A stretch of 64,000 nt of DNA from Xestospongia muta (taxonomy: Eukaryota; Porifera; Demospongiae; Haplosclerida; Petrosiidae), in the NCBI GenBank assembly GCA_963693285.1, contig OY848928.1, forward strand, positions 5,361,827-5,425,826, written 5' to 3'. The notes below the pieces were generated by a model. That model was given only the letters and a program-made list of their open reading frames with translations. It did not search any database and was not told where the DNA came from. This document shows, one piece after another, positions 25,300 to 37,467 of the stretch. The translations under genes and the position numbers were made by a program. Position 1 is the first letter of the stretch. Every line of letters starts with the position of its first letter.

Positions 25300-28006
25300 T
25301 CATGAATATGAATTAGCTTTGTGTTTTGGAAGAAATGTAAAATCAGCTGGTACTGGTCCAAGTACCATTTCACTGCATTAAAGGAATAATACATGAACAT
25401 TATTAGATGAAATGATTACCTTATCTTTACCCAATCTTGACAATTTCTTGAAGACATCAGTGTTTCTAATTCATCTCTTCCTTCATAAAATGGTGGTCTC
25501 TCGTTAATTCTTTGTGGTAAACGTTCAAGTATACCCACAGGTATGTATCTAGTAAGTTACCATGACAACACATCTATCAATCACCAATCATGTACCTGTG
25601 TAAGAATGACAACCATTCCAGTAAAAACCGACGAGTTCTTTCCACACCCTAAAAAAAAAGAAAAGTAAGATTTTATTAATCAACAAACATTACATTGACT
25701 TCTACTTATTTTAAACAATATTTGTTCAATGATCATATATTTAGATTATGGAATTAGTGATTCTTTATGGTACTTTATAAGCAATTGTCAGAACCATACT
25801 GATATTTACCAGAGTATCTGATCCCCAGTGTTCTAAACCATAATGAGCGTAGTCTTTGAGAAGACCAAATCTCTCACTGGATGAGATATCCCAATGTCTA
25901 TTGAGATAATAGATGAATGACATAAAAGTTTAATAATATAAATATGTTAATTAACCTTTGTTCTTTAATTTCAGTAAAAATCCATGGTTTTATAAGCGCC
26001 CCTCTATTTAAGATAATAAATGACTTATATTAGGACGTACTTACCTAGCTATCATTGTCCCTGCTATTTTAGTTCCAGTGATGTGTCTATTATAATCCTC
26101 ATAAGATAACACATCGCCATTACCTATAAAGGAACATCAACTACTGGTGATCACATAGCCACACCCACCAAATACCGGCATAGGATCAGCAACTTCAGCA
26201 CATTGATTGATATAGTCCCAATCGGCCAAATGTGTGTACCTCTGCTCTCGTGATCTTCCATGAATCTAGAAACCAAACAACAATGTTCACAAACTTCTTT
26301 CCTCTCTGATTTACTGTCAGTAAAGACGCTCCCCACTCTTTGATAGCTGGAGCCAACTTATGAGCATTCCAGCTCTTGTCATAAATGCCAGTACGCATCT
26401 TAACAGTTAATGGACAATCTATGACCTGTGAATAGGTCAATTTGAAATCAACAAACTGTTTGTTTTACTTGCGTCATTCCTCTAACAATCTGTTCAAATC
26501 TTCCTTTTCTCTGCATTAAAGCACAACCACTACCCTGTGAATAATGGACAGATGAAATAATATAATGGACAAATAGATCATATAATGGATCAATAAAATC
26601 CAAAAATGGACAGCTAGAATACTTGCCTTTTTAAAGACTAAATCTATAGGACATCCAACGTTAATATCAATAAAATCAACATTACAAGTTGTAGTAATAA
26701 GTTCAGCACATCTTGACATAGTGTCACTATGTGAGCCACATAACTAAAAATAAAATATTAGAAACTAGTACAGTTTCAGTCTCATACCTGTACTCCAAAT
26801 ATATCCTCAGACTCATGTCGTTTTAATAATGCCCATTCACTTTGTTGACCCTGTAATTATAAGATAAATAAAGAGTACAATCAAATAATAATATACTTGT
26901 AATAAATTAACAGACATGGCCATTTCTCCACAAGTTATATCTGCTCCTAACTTCTTACATATTCTTCTAAAAGGTAAGTTACCGACCTAGAGAGAGAGAG
27001 AGAGAGAGGGTTAAAAATGGTCAAAGAACTTACTGTCGTCAGTGGAGCAAGAAAAAGTTTACCTCTAAAGTTAACCTAAAATATAAAGAAAATTTAAATA
27101 TATTTATTTTTTATTTACTTCTTTCTTTTCAAGTGGTCTTGATCGAATAGTGTCTTCATTGGTAAGTGGACCACACCTCTTGGTAACATCATCATCTTTA
27201 ACTCCATCCTGCTTTATTGCACCAACATCAGTCACTACCATATCTGACTTTTCAACATCACCAGGTTTTTTTGATAATGTTTTTAAATTTGATGTTCGAG
27301 GAAAAGTTTTCTTTTTCTTACGTAACTCTTCCTGCAGAGACTTCAATAAAACATTACTTACTGAGGTTGGTCGGTCATCAACAAAAATATTATGATTAAT
27401 AAGGTTTTTCCCCTCACTAGAGATATGACTGTTACCATAGCGACATGCTATACCAGACGGGCAACAACCGTATGTTTCATACATATAACAATGGGTATCT
27501 ATATCAGGAGGTTTTGATTTTAGGAACCCTTCAATATTATGAGAGTAACGACAATGATTACCAAAATTACATACATGTCCATGACCATGTAACGAGGGAC
27601 ATAGCTGCTCTGAAAATTTTAATTTGATAGGTGGGCGGTACTTGTTTTGTCCTCTTTGTTTCCGTTTTTTACTTGGAGGTAAAGGTGATGGTGTGGGCGT
27701 GGCTTCATCCGTGGGTATCACCTTCTCCTCTAAAGTACTGTGTGGTCGTTTACGTACAATATATCTAGATAAAATTATAGAAAGCAGACAATAGATACGA
27801 ATAGTTCGTACATGTACTCACTGGAGCTTAATGGGAGCTACTCCCGGTGGAAGATAATCTCCTATATCAGTAGAAGTAGCTTGCATATCACGTGATTGTT
27901 CTGCATCGTCTTTGTCTTGATCTGCTAGGTCAGTGGATGGTTGGACGGAGTTCTGTTCATTTTCGTTTGAGCTAGTGGATAAAGAAACTGATTCATCTCC
28001 TTCCAT
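25300..28006 (-). CDS. DUS3L: tRNA-dihydrouridine synthase 3-like
   Basis: FMN enzyme that reduces uridine to dihydrouridine (position 47 in the Dus3 family) in tRNA. The start at 28006 gives [20 protein letters not shown]. Next comes a CCCH zinc-finger pair ([11 protein letters not shown] and [13 protein letters not shown]) typical of Dus3, then the TIM-barrel exons: [47 protein letters not shown] (active-site region), [27 protein letters not shown], and a C-terminal helical domain ending [10 protein letters not shown] with TGA at 25300-25302. It is head-to-head with the mitochondrial carrier gene, 188 bp apart. Confidence 0.93.
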
Positions 28007-28194
28007 GCTGCTTTGAGTGAGTTAATAAAGGGTTAACAATACTTACAGTATACGGAAGTTACTGCTCCTTTGCGTTTATGTAGAAATTTTAGATTGTTTC
28101 CGTTCACCTCCGTTGAATACGAACTCAATGTAATACTATACTATTATTATGCAATAAAAGAATGGTGTCACTGGTGTTGCTGTGGACCTAACAC

Positions 28195-28794
28195 ATGGAG
28201 AGTGAGTCCAGTACAACAGATGCTCCTAAAATCATTCTCTCTAATAAAATGATATCAAAACCACAGCTGTCATTTTTTGACGGCATACGATATGAACATT
28301 TAGTGGCTGGATTAGCAGGAGGTGTGGCTTCTACTCTCATTACTCATCCATTTGACCTCACAAAAATTAGATTTGCAGGTAATATAAATCAGAAATACCT
28401 GGTTTTTTATTTTTATTTTAAATATAGTCAATGACGGCTCTGTAACTAATGAACGACCAAAATATAAAGGATTTCTACATGCTGTTAAAACTATCACTAA
28501 AGAAGATGGTTGGCGAGGATTATATCGAGTAAGTAATACAAGATATAATTACTTTGTTAAAATTTAATTAATTAGGGCGCTAGTGCTAATGTGACAGGTG
28601 CTGGGTTATCATGGGGATTTTATTTCTATTTGTAAGTAAAACTAATCCTCATTTTGTATCTCTTATCTTTCTTTTAGTTATAATGCTTTTAAGTTTCACT
28701 TTCAAGAGGGTGATGTCAATTATCAACTTAATCCGCTAACTCATTTGTTTCTGGCATCTTGTGCAGGTATATGAAAGGATTGATAACTGTGTTC

Positions 28795-28854
<60 letters not shown>

Positions 28855-29733
28855 GGTATATTAACATTGACATTAACAAATCCAATTTGGGTCATTAAAA
28901 CAAGACTCTGTCTACCAAACACAAGTTCTATTCCAACTCATATGAGATATAGAGGATTATCAGGTTTAGATAGCTCACTATAACTGAAGGCCATTTTTAT
29001 CCTTACTCTGTAGATGGCTTAATTAAACTATTTCAATATGAAGGCATAAAAGGTTTATACAAGGTAAGTTTATATGAGGTAAGGTTATATAAGGTAGTTA
29101 TTGTTCGTTCGTTCTAAGGGCTATATACCTGGAATTTTTGGCACAAGTCATGGTGCTGTACAATTCATGGTTTATGAAGAATTAAAAAAATTCTATTGTA
29201 ACACATACTCCATTCCTATTACTAATAAGCTGGTAACTATATTTAGAATTCTAAAAATAGCTATATTCAACTCTTTTCATTGATTAGGGGCCCCTTGAGT
29301 ACATACTAATGGCTGCTATTTCTAAAGCAGTTGCTGCCTCAGTCACTTACCCTTACCAAGTAATACGAGCTAGACTTCAAGTAAGTCACATGACTTGATC
29401 CTCAAAGTCACATGCATGTCACATGCTTAGGACCAGGAACAGAAATATAGTGGTGTTATGAACACTATTAGCAGGACATATAGGTAAGATCCCTGACCTT
29501 TGACCTTTATAATAATCTCTCTACTTGTTCAGATATGAAGGGGTTCGTGGATTTTATAAAGGTTTATCACCAAATCTTATGAAGTAAGCTCACAATTGGT
29601 CATTTCTACTTGCTATTGTTGAATCTATTCTCTATCCTTTTGAAGAGTTGTACCAGCAACATGTATTACTTTTGTGGTATATGAATACACATCACAGTTC
29701 ATGTTGTCACGACGACAATCAGGAGAGAGATGA
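28195..29733 (+). CDS. SLC25A32: Mitochondrial folate/FAD carrier
   Basis: Inner mitochondrial membrane carrier of the SLC25 family. Exons join to three repeats: [35 protein letters not shown] and [16 protein letters not shown]. These are the three Px(D/E)x2(K/R) signatures in the variant forms characteristic of SLC25A32 ([16 protein letters not shown]). [31 protein letters not shown] and [20 protein letters not shown] follow that member closely. About 310 aa, the usual size. The exon ending ASCAG is joined across an intron of CT and CA repeats (about 28796-28852) to GILTLTLTN. Divergent from DUS3L; a shared promoter in 28007-28194 is likely. Confidence 0.93.
28796..28852 (+). repeat. (CT)n(CA)n tract at a SLC25A32 3' splice site
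   Basis: A CT run passes into a CA run, ending five bases before the acceptor of the GILTLTLTN exon; it probably serves as the polypyrimidine tract. Confidence 0.85.
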
Positions 29734-29849
29734 CAACTGCTGGTATCACAGTATTGTAGATAATGGCTTTATTTATAATAGAATATAACTCATAAAAATG
29801 TCATATGTTATTATTTATTTTATTAATTTATTTATTCATGATCAAGATA

Positions 29850-30467
29850 CTAATTGACAAGGTCCATTGATTTAAACAATTTTAAATGTCGCGTTTCTCT
29901 TGACTTCAACAACTCTTCACATTTTTTACGTAATTGACATTCTGTCATCTGGTCATAGTTTGCTTTATCACGTGCCATCTTTGCATAATCTGTGCCGTGC
30001 TTTTGTAAGAGACTAGCTACATATTCAGCTTCAGCTGTTGATAAATGACATGTTTTTCTCACAGGACGTTTTGAACGAGTATCAAATTCTTGATGAAGCA
30101 AACGAGCATTTTTGCTTTTCAGTTTTTTAGGTTTTTTCAATTCTCTGGAAACTTCTGTAGATTCCGAGAATAGAGTAGGTGTGGCTTCTGATGTAGTTTC
30201 CATCGGCTCAATGCTTTTATCAGCTGGTAAATAGTCCATTGTTATATCATCTTCAAACGGTTTGATATCAGAATTAATGTCATAGACAAGACCCAAGTTA
30301 CGAAGGTTAGCTTTCAAGGAGAATCTCTTATTCCATTTTTCTCTGATGTTTGACATTTTAATCGTGTAGCCATCTCTCTTGTTCTTCTTTTTAAACCTCT
30401 TACCATAAGCTGTAGTGTTGACTTTACCCCTCTTACCAAGACGAGAGACCTTCCTCACACCACCCAT
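29850..30467 (-). CDS. NOP16: Nucleolar protein 16
   Basis: 60S ribosome-biogenesis factor of the nucleolus. A single exon of 205 aa starts MGGVRKVSRLGKRGKVNTTA with a basic N-terminus. NIREKWNKRFSLKANLRNLG and the C-terminal LLQKHGTDYAKMARDKANYD with QMTECQLRKKCEELLKS match the Nop16 family. It is slightly longer than the human protein and has no intron, unusual for this window. Convergent with the carrier gene (3' ends 117 bp apart). Confidence 0.9.
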   Translation of the reverse strand: MGGVRKVSRLGKRGKVNTTAYGKRFKKKNKRDGYTIKMSNIREKWNKRFSLKANLRNLGLVYDINSDIKPFEDDITMDYLPADKSIEPMETTSEATPTLFSESTEVSRELKKPKKLKSKNARLLHQEFDTRSKRPVRKTCHLSTAEAEYVASLLQKHGTDYAKMARDKANYDQMTECQLRKKCEELLKSRETRHLKLFKSMDLVN

Positions 30468-30735
30468 CTTCTACACGTGGTTTGATCAAAAAGTGCTTTC
30501 ATAAATTTAACCCTTTGTTCTAGAGAACAAGAATTTATTCAATAAATATCTTTTCAAATAAAAAAACCAGCGATCGGTATATAGAAGACGTGGGTAGCCA
30601 AATACAACTTTGGTATTGAAGAAAATAAATAATAAGATTGGAGAAATTGCGATGATCAATTTATAAAAAATAGAAAAATATATATCACAACATATGAATG
30701 GAAATACATCGTGTTACAAAACTATAACAATATAA

Positions 30736-33700
30736 TTATTTAATAGCTTCTAATTTTCTGAATTCCTTTCTCAGTATCGAAACATCATCTTTGTAAAGCA
30801 CAGGATCTGCTCGTACTAATGAGTACTTTAGCGGCATGTACTCATATGCATTAGATAGCAAGTTGAGACAAGACGAAAATGATGAGTCCAGCTGTTTATT
30901 GTGTGAGTGGTGTTTTAAATAAAGACGTTGAGTAACTTTGAGCGGAGGTTTACCAGTAATATCAGAGATGAGGAAGTTTGTAGACATATCAAGACAGTCT
31001 CTTGAACTATCGGATATTTTACGAACTATAGAGGACACTTGAGTACTCACGAAGTAAGCGTAATACCTAAACACCAGAAAATTAGTTTAAAGTAATTAAT
31101 TACCTCTTGATAGCAACAAAAATTTAAGTTCATTTCATGTTAGATTTGATCTTCTCAATAATGTTATGATATACTCATGTTTTACCTATGATAAAAGGCT
31201 GCTCCTATTGAGACTATAGAGTATCTGTTAACAGGGCTTGATGAATACTTCCACTGTCTTTGACTAGGGGACCAATAATGATGTTGAGAAGTAAATCCAA
31301 CCAGTCGATCGGGGTTTGACAACCAAGTGGAAAAACCAAACTCCGCCTTTTAATTTAATAAAGAGAAAACATAACAACATTGGTATTATTAGTGTGTATA
31401 CTTCAGGATACTATTGGAATATTACTGGGATATCATTATTGCCTTATTTGGTAGTCCATACCTCATCAGAAATGAGCTCAGAGTCTTCATACAATGTTAA
31501 AATGGCGTCAGTATGGACTTCTGACAATGGCCACATCACAAGAGATAAGTGCTATAAGATAAAATATTGAAGCTGAATTTATTCTAAGTTCTTAAAACAA
31601 AGATTGTTATGTATTTAGATCATAATAGTGTCAGCTGCTCACATTCTTTTGTTTTCGTTTATCAATTATTACAATAGGTGTACTACAAACAGCTGGTAAC
31701 ATTACTTTTGGAGTTCCTGCTCCGATCCAAGAGACAATTATCTAAAATAATGAGAATATATAGCAGAGTAGAACCCTTTAATTTGTACTAATTAATATTG
31801 ATACATTAATGGAACATAATTTTTTAATTGTTAATTTAACTTTCTAGTGCTACAATGAGTAAATTCCTTTAATTACCTTGCTTAAATGAGAAGTGTTACA
31901 TAATCCTTTCAATAACAGCACTAATGGTGAATTGCCTTTGGGAGCAGGCTCAGTTGCTAAAATGATTGCTGTGTAATTAGAGGAGTTTGTCTGGAAACAG
32001 TGAGAGATAAAATTACATTATTGGTAATTATTACACCATGATTAAAATCAATATAAACATTTTATTAACAACATAACAAGAAAACATGTCTCACTCACTC
32101 CAGCAGCTGTAAAGAAGGGATAATCTGATAGGTCATTTGAAAATGATGATGTTACTGACAATGCTCCAGGTGAATGATTCCAAATGAAATGTCCGTGGGT
32201 ACGTTGAACACGCCCCCTGATTATCTATAGATAATGATTTTAAAATATCGATCTATCCGTCCATCCATCTATCCATTTGTCCATCTGTCTATCCATCTAT
32301 CCATCTATCTACTTGTCCATCTATCTATTCATCCATCCATCTATCCACTTGTCCATCTATCTATTCATCCATCCATCTATCTACTTGTCCATCTATCTAT
32401 CCATCCATTCATCTATTCATTTGTTTGTCTGTCCATTCACCAATCCATCTATTTATCCATTTACCATTATATACCTCAATAGTGGTAGTGATAACCTTTT
32501 CAATTGAGCTCAAATATTGTTCCCAATACAGTTGTGTTTGAACTCTTAAAGATAAAATCTTGTCATATGGTATGTTCCGTAATATGTGAGGCATCTTTAG
32601 AAAGGAAAAACACAATATAGTCATGGAACATGTCATGTGATAGTCACATGACTGTACCTGAAAGAGCTGTCTTTCATCTAAAGTTATGAGAGCCTTATTC
32701 CAATCAATGACCTCTTGAAAAGGTATAACAAATCTATAATAATAATAAAAGGACAGAGTTCAAATTACAATGTGTTTTCTTACCCATTGCTAAGTGAGAC
32801 GGGAATACAACCAGCTTTTATAGATTCCAGAAATCGAAAAGAGCCTAATCTTCGTCCTCGAGGCACCAAACAGAAAGTAGAATTTGTAAGTAACTGATTA
32901 TAGTCATATCTAATATATAAAAAAGTATGATGGATTAATATTAGTTTGAGTTTGATATGTCCTAATGTGTGCAGCTATGTTATGTGCTAGTGTGTCCAGC
33001 TATGATATGTCCTAGTGTGTCCAGCTATGATATGTCCTAGTGCGTCCAGCTATGTTATGTCCTAGTATGTCCAGCTATGATATGTCCTAGTGCGTCCAGC
33101 TATGTTATGTCCTAGTATGTCCAGCTATGATATGTCCTAGTGCGTCCAGCTATGATATGTCCTAGTGTGTGTAGCTATGTTATGTCCTAGTATGTCCAGC
33201 TATGTTATGTCCTAGTATGTCCAGCTATGTTATGTCCTAGTGCGTCCAGCTATGATATGTCCTAGTGCGTCCAGCTATGATATGTCCTAGTGCGTCCAGC
33301 TATGATATGTCCTAGCGTGTCCAGCTATGTTATGTCTTAGTGCGTCCAGCTATGATATGTCCTAGTATGTCCAGCTATGATATGTCCTAGCGTGTCCAGC
33401 TATGTTATGTCTTAGTGCGTCCAGCTATGATATGTCCTAGTATGTCTAGCTATACTAATTTGGTTGGCTCCATTGTGTCTTAAAACATTACAAATTTACT
33501 ACTGGAACTATCACAATAGGATTGTTTCCTGTCAATAATTACAAGAATGTTAGACAATTTTTTTTACTCTTCGAAGTGTCTAGACTCTACAGACTATCCC
33601 ATACCTCTAAGAGAATCATATAATATCATTACAGTACTCCCTTGATGATGTAATCCTACACGCTATCCTTGTGACAATAATACCATACTTAAGAGAAATC

Positions 33701-36187
33701 AAACCCTTCTTTGTGACACATACCACCCAAACACAATGGAGATTATATATGTAGAGCAATGAAATGTTAAAATACATCATATAAACTGCTGTTAGTAATA
33801 TTATATATATATATATATTTATCTATCACCTTACCAAATTATTACAGTATACATGAGATATTAACAACAACAACATAATAATAATAATATTGTTGTGATG
33901 GTTCACTGACTAACTGTTAATTTGGGTATTGATCAGATATAAAATTTGATAATTATTAACATTTTTAGAAATGTTATATTAATAACTAACACGAGCTGTG
34001 AAGAAATAAATTACTACTTGTTAATAGATTGTATTTACTACAAAATGTAAGAGATTAAATCTACATTAAATAGTTGGTTATATTATACCCACACACGACT
34101 ACTACTAACAATAATAAACCATTACTAGATACATTTGTTCCATCCATCCATCCATCCACCTATCCATTCACTCATGATCCATCCATCCATCCATCCATTT
34201 CAGTACCACCATATGTCCATTCTTTCATTTATGTCAATATAGTTAAAAATAACAAACAGAAATCACAATATTACTAATCTAATCAAACATTGTTATGATA
34301 ATGATACTAAGTCTATGATTGGGAATAAATTGATGTTTTTACTTTTAATCATCTGAGTCCATAGTCAAAACAAATAACCATTTCTTGTTACCATAGCAAT
34401 ATTCAATTAAATAAAATTACACTAGATTTCTGTTAGTAATATTAGACAGTGTAACAATGCTCATTTACAGGTTATGAACAAGTATACTATGTGTTAAAGA
34501 GTGATCATCGATACATAATTCAGTACATATTTCGAATCCAAACCTCAAATCTGAGTACTTTACCACCTCGACCACAACAACAACAACAACAAGACTAATA
34601 GAACAATAACACAATCAATAACCATACAACCAATAGAAGACATTAGAACATCAATAGTATATATAGCCTGTCTTATTCTAAAGCATTGATACAATGAGGT
34701 GCAATGTAATGAGATAAAAGATCATAAAAACCACAACCCATTGATGTCCAATGTCTAGACTTTCATCCCCTCCAATTGAGTACTTTGTATGGAAACACAC
34801 ACACACTCTTTCTCTCTCTCTTAAGTATGAAGATAGTGGTTAAGTAATGTCCTCTATACATTTTCTAACAAAGGAAACTGATAATATAGATCAGAGACTT
34901 CAGTTAGTACCACTAAACCACTAGTGATTCACCTAAAAACACATCATATTTGTAGTGGAGTGATCTAGCAGTTGTTCAATCCTTAGAAATCCCTTACAAA
35001 TCAGATAAACTCAAATATGAGGCAATACAAATTACAGCTGCTGTGTTACGCACCCCCATACTGACTACGGACAGACAAACAAATAGAATCCTCTGTTAAA
35101 AATACAAACTATTTATGTTTCTTAGCACCCACTAGCTATCAAATTACATTGTGTACATGTGTACATGAGAAAAAATATGGAGCTTGAATTTAATTTAAAT
35201 TGCACTACGATAGCATATCTTAGGGAGAAATAAAGAGACTTACTTTTCATATAAAGAGTTATCTTCGTTGCATCTCTGATCTTGATACTTATTCCAAAAC
35301 TTCCCGTGTTTACAAGTTGTTAACATAATGATATCACGACCATTATGCAAATGATGAAGAGCATTACGAGTCTCAGAACCAAGTCCCCACAGGTATCGTT
35401 TTCCTTTAAAAACCAACAAATAATGTCTATTTATGGGGAACAGGTTTCCCTTGGTGGTCATGTCACCATATTCTTTGCCTTTTTCACGATGTTTTTTGGG
35501 TAGTAGAGGCAAACTAATGTCGAATCCTGGACGATAACATTTAACACTGAAGGAGGCTTTGGCCAAGATGGCTTCACCATAAGGGATTTTGAGTTCATCA
35601 CTATAGTCGGGATATGAGCCGGAGAAGAAATTAAATATTAAATGATTTCGGCCATTATTCCAATACGTCAATTTTTTTAATTTTTCTGGTAAATGTTTGA
35701 CGTACTCTTTACTTAAACTATCTCTGTCCAAAGTATCTAAGTTTAGTATATATATACAAGCTTCGTAAGGGCTCTCCGTATAGTAAGGACTCTCTCGTAT
35801 CACTTTGAGAATTTTTTTATACATAGCACCTGGTTTTTCGTTTGGATCTGGAGGATAGATATAAACTTTAAAATCCCGTGTACAACGGGACACGTCAAAA
35901 CACGATCCCATAGTGCAATGTAAGGTATCTGTAGGTCTTACTGTTGAACGAAGTAGTCTTTTCGTTGCTTTAGCAGCCATAACTGCAGTTTTAGTCACTT
36001 CTTGCATGGAAAACTGCATGTCTTTTAAAGACATGTAGCTCCTGCGTCTGCTCTGTGGTTGACTTAAGCCTGATCGATTTGACAACAGCCATATTGAGAC
36101 GATACTCACCAAAACAATTATTATCAACAAGGCCAATAAGTTGGCTAGATGAAAGCACTTTCGCCGAATTTTCCAAGTCAGGCGCAT
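30736..36187 (-). CDS. EXT1: Exostosin-1-like heparan sulfate polymerase
   Basis: Golgi/ER type II membrane glycosyltransferase that extends heparan sulfate. The start at 36187 gives [20 protein letters not shown]; a membrane anchor spans about residues 14-35. The exostosin GT47 part carries [57 protein letters not shown] and SLSNG. The GT64 part contains [15 protein letters not shown] and the C-terminus [18 protein letters not shown] and [20 protein letters not shown], all EXT1-like. In the GT64 part the usual L-D-E-D segment reads LYEDSEL, losing the first Asp of the DXD motif. The exon 1 to 2 intron (about 32.9-35.2 kb) carries a 25-bp minisatellite and AT-rich sequence with no other feature I can see. 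Confidence 0.92.
32258..32470. repeat. ATCC/ATCT-type repeat in an EXT1 intron
   Basis: Imperfect tetranucleotide array (atccatctatcc and variants), about 210 bp, open in more than one frame as Ile/His/Pro/Ser strings. It is not coding. Confidence 0.9.
32955..33460. repeat. 25-bp minisatellite, about 20 copies, EXT1 intron
   Basis: Head-to-tail copies close to tatgatatgtcctagtgcgt plus ccagc, with alternating tatgat/tatgtt and tgcg/tatg/tgtg variants that recur in blocks, pointing to unequal exchange. Confidence 0.95.
34139..34201. repeat. (ATCC)n repeat, EXT1 intron
   Basis: Two short runs of atcc units around a unique spacer. Confidence 0.85.
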
Positions 36188-36381
36188 CCCACCAACACCA
36201 AAGAGACAGCTGGATCTCTCTATTACTCATAAGTTGCCCTCTCACTCCTTTATTTTACAGTTAAACTGCAGGTCTTAAAACACAAGACATTATTACCTCT
36301 TACGTTACTCCAACATGGAAATTAACCGGTAATTAATTACTAGCCACGCCCACATAGTTTACTATACTTCAGTCAGCTTTA
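36188..36381. promoter_or_regulatory. Putative bidirectional promoter, EXT1 / small membrane protein
   Basis: Only 194 bp separates two divergent start codons. It contains a CCACGCCCAC (GC-box/KLF-like) element near 36345-36355 and AT-rich flanks. No TATA box is evident. Confidence 0.4.
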
Positions 36382-37328
36382 ATGGCCGATGTTAGAAGAG
36401 ACTGTGTTCTTCTACACTTTTTTCTCATTTTTGCAGGTGTTTATACCCTCGGAGTGGCTGTCTTATTCTTGAATGCAGAATTTTGCAGGCAACAAGTGAG
36501 CAAAATCATAGATATAACGTGTTGTTTGGAAAATCAATGATGCTTGCTTTTCTGAGAATTGAAACTGTACCTCTTTGCACTCCATACAATTGCGTTTAGA
36601 AAAGAGATAGCATTGTTTTGCACTAAAGAAATATTACATGCTCACCCACCAACCATCTATTATTCAGATAGTATATTTTAGGAGTATTAACACACTACAA
36701 TGAGTACTTAGTTTACATGTCACAGTGAAAGTGTATTTACAATGTTTGAAACCAATATACTAGGGTTGGACTATGCTATCATATTAAACATTAATAAACT
36801 TTAAACCTTGAGTGTTAAAGTTACACTACTGATAGATTATTTCCATATTTTAGAACAAGTAGAGAGAGATAGCACAAGAGATAATTTCTATAAGTATCTC
36901 TATTTGTTCCAACAGTTTTGTCCAAGTGCCCTTGTAAATGTGGTAGGTAGCATATTAGTGATACAGTAAAGGAAGTTAGTGGTATATACTGACAAGTAAA
37001 TTCAATTAAAATGAAGCTATATTAATACTAATAAAACAATTTTATTATCTAGAATACCAAAGACACCACAACACAAGATAATGCGTCTCTGTCTCGGCCT
37101 ATCCCTAGCTCAGTTATCAAGATACAAAGACTACTCAGTGGTAACTATAGTAACAAGAGAGAAAGGAAAAGTTTTATAGATCATTATGTCCCAATACAAA
37201 GCAATATTGGACAGGGAATTGGATTTTATTTCAGACATTTTATTTTCGATAGCAAAGTTATTGGAAACAAAGGGATCCTTGTTGTTTACCATGGCAACCT
37301 AACAGACAGGTTTGACCAGAATATTTGA
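36382..37328 (+). CDS. Predicted small membrane protein, three exons, 138 aa
   Basis: I do not recognise this protein. Three exons join without shifting frame: 36382-36495 (MADVRRDCVLLHFFLIFAGV then YTLGVAVLFLNAEFCRQQ), 36916-36942 (FCPSALVNV) and 37053-37328 (NTKDTTTQDN through KVIGNKGILVVYHGNLTDRF, stop TGA). Both introns are phase 0 with consensus ends (CAA|gtgagc, caacag|T, GTG|gtaggt, tctag|A). Residues 9-30 are hydrophobic with Arg before them, suggesting a signal anchor with the tail outside or luminal; two NxT/S-type sites are present. It is short enough to be missed by length filters. Divergent from EXT1 by 194 bp. The splice logic and open last exon argue for a real gene, but there is no homology support. 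Confidence 0.5.
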
Positions 37329-37467
37329 GTCTGTTATCATTAACTTATCAAAAATTATAACAGTTTGTATTAACCGAATTCATTAGATTTTATAAATCTA
37401 TCAATCTCCTTGTCACCATAATTATTTGATATGAAAATAACATTAAAGTTTTAAAAACAATATATTC

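Noticed and set aside
29850..30467. NOP16 as a processed retrocopy because it is intronless
   Set aside because: No poly-A tract or target duplication seen, and the reading frame is intact; an ordinary single-exon gene is simpler.
31316..31570. Plus-strand open frame of 84 codons
   Set aside because: Antisense to two EXT1 GT64 exons.
32234..32507. Open frames rich in Ile/His/Pro/Ser
   Set aside because: Translation of an ATCC/ATCT repeat inside an EXT1 intron; open in two frames, so not coding.
32955..33460. CRISPR-like regular repeat
   Set aside because: Head-to-tail 25-bp units without unique spacers in a eukaryotic intron; a minisatellite.
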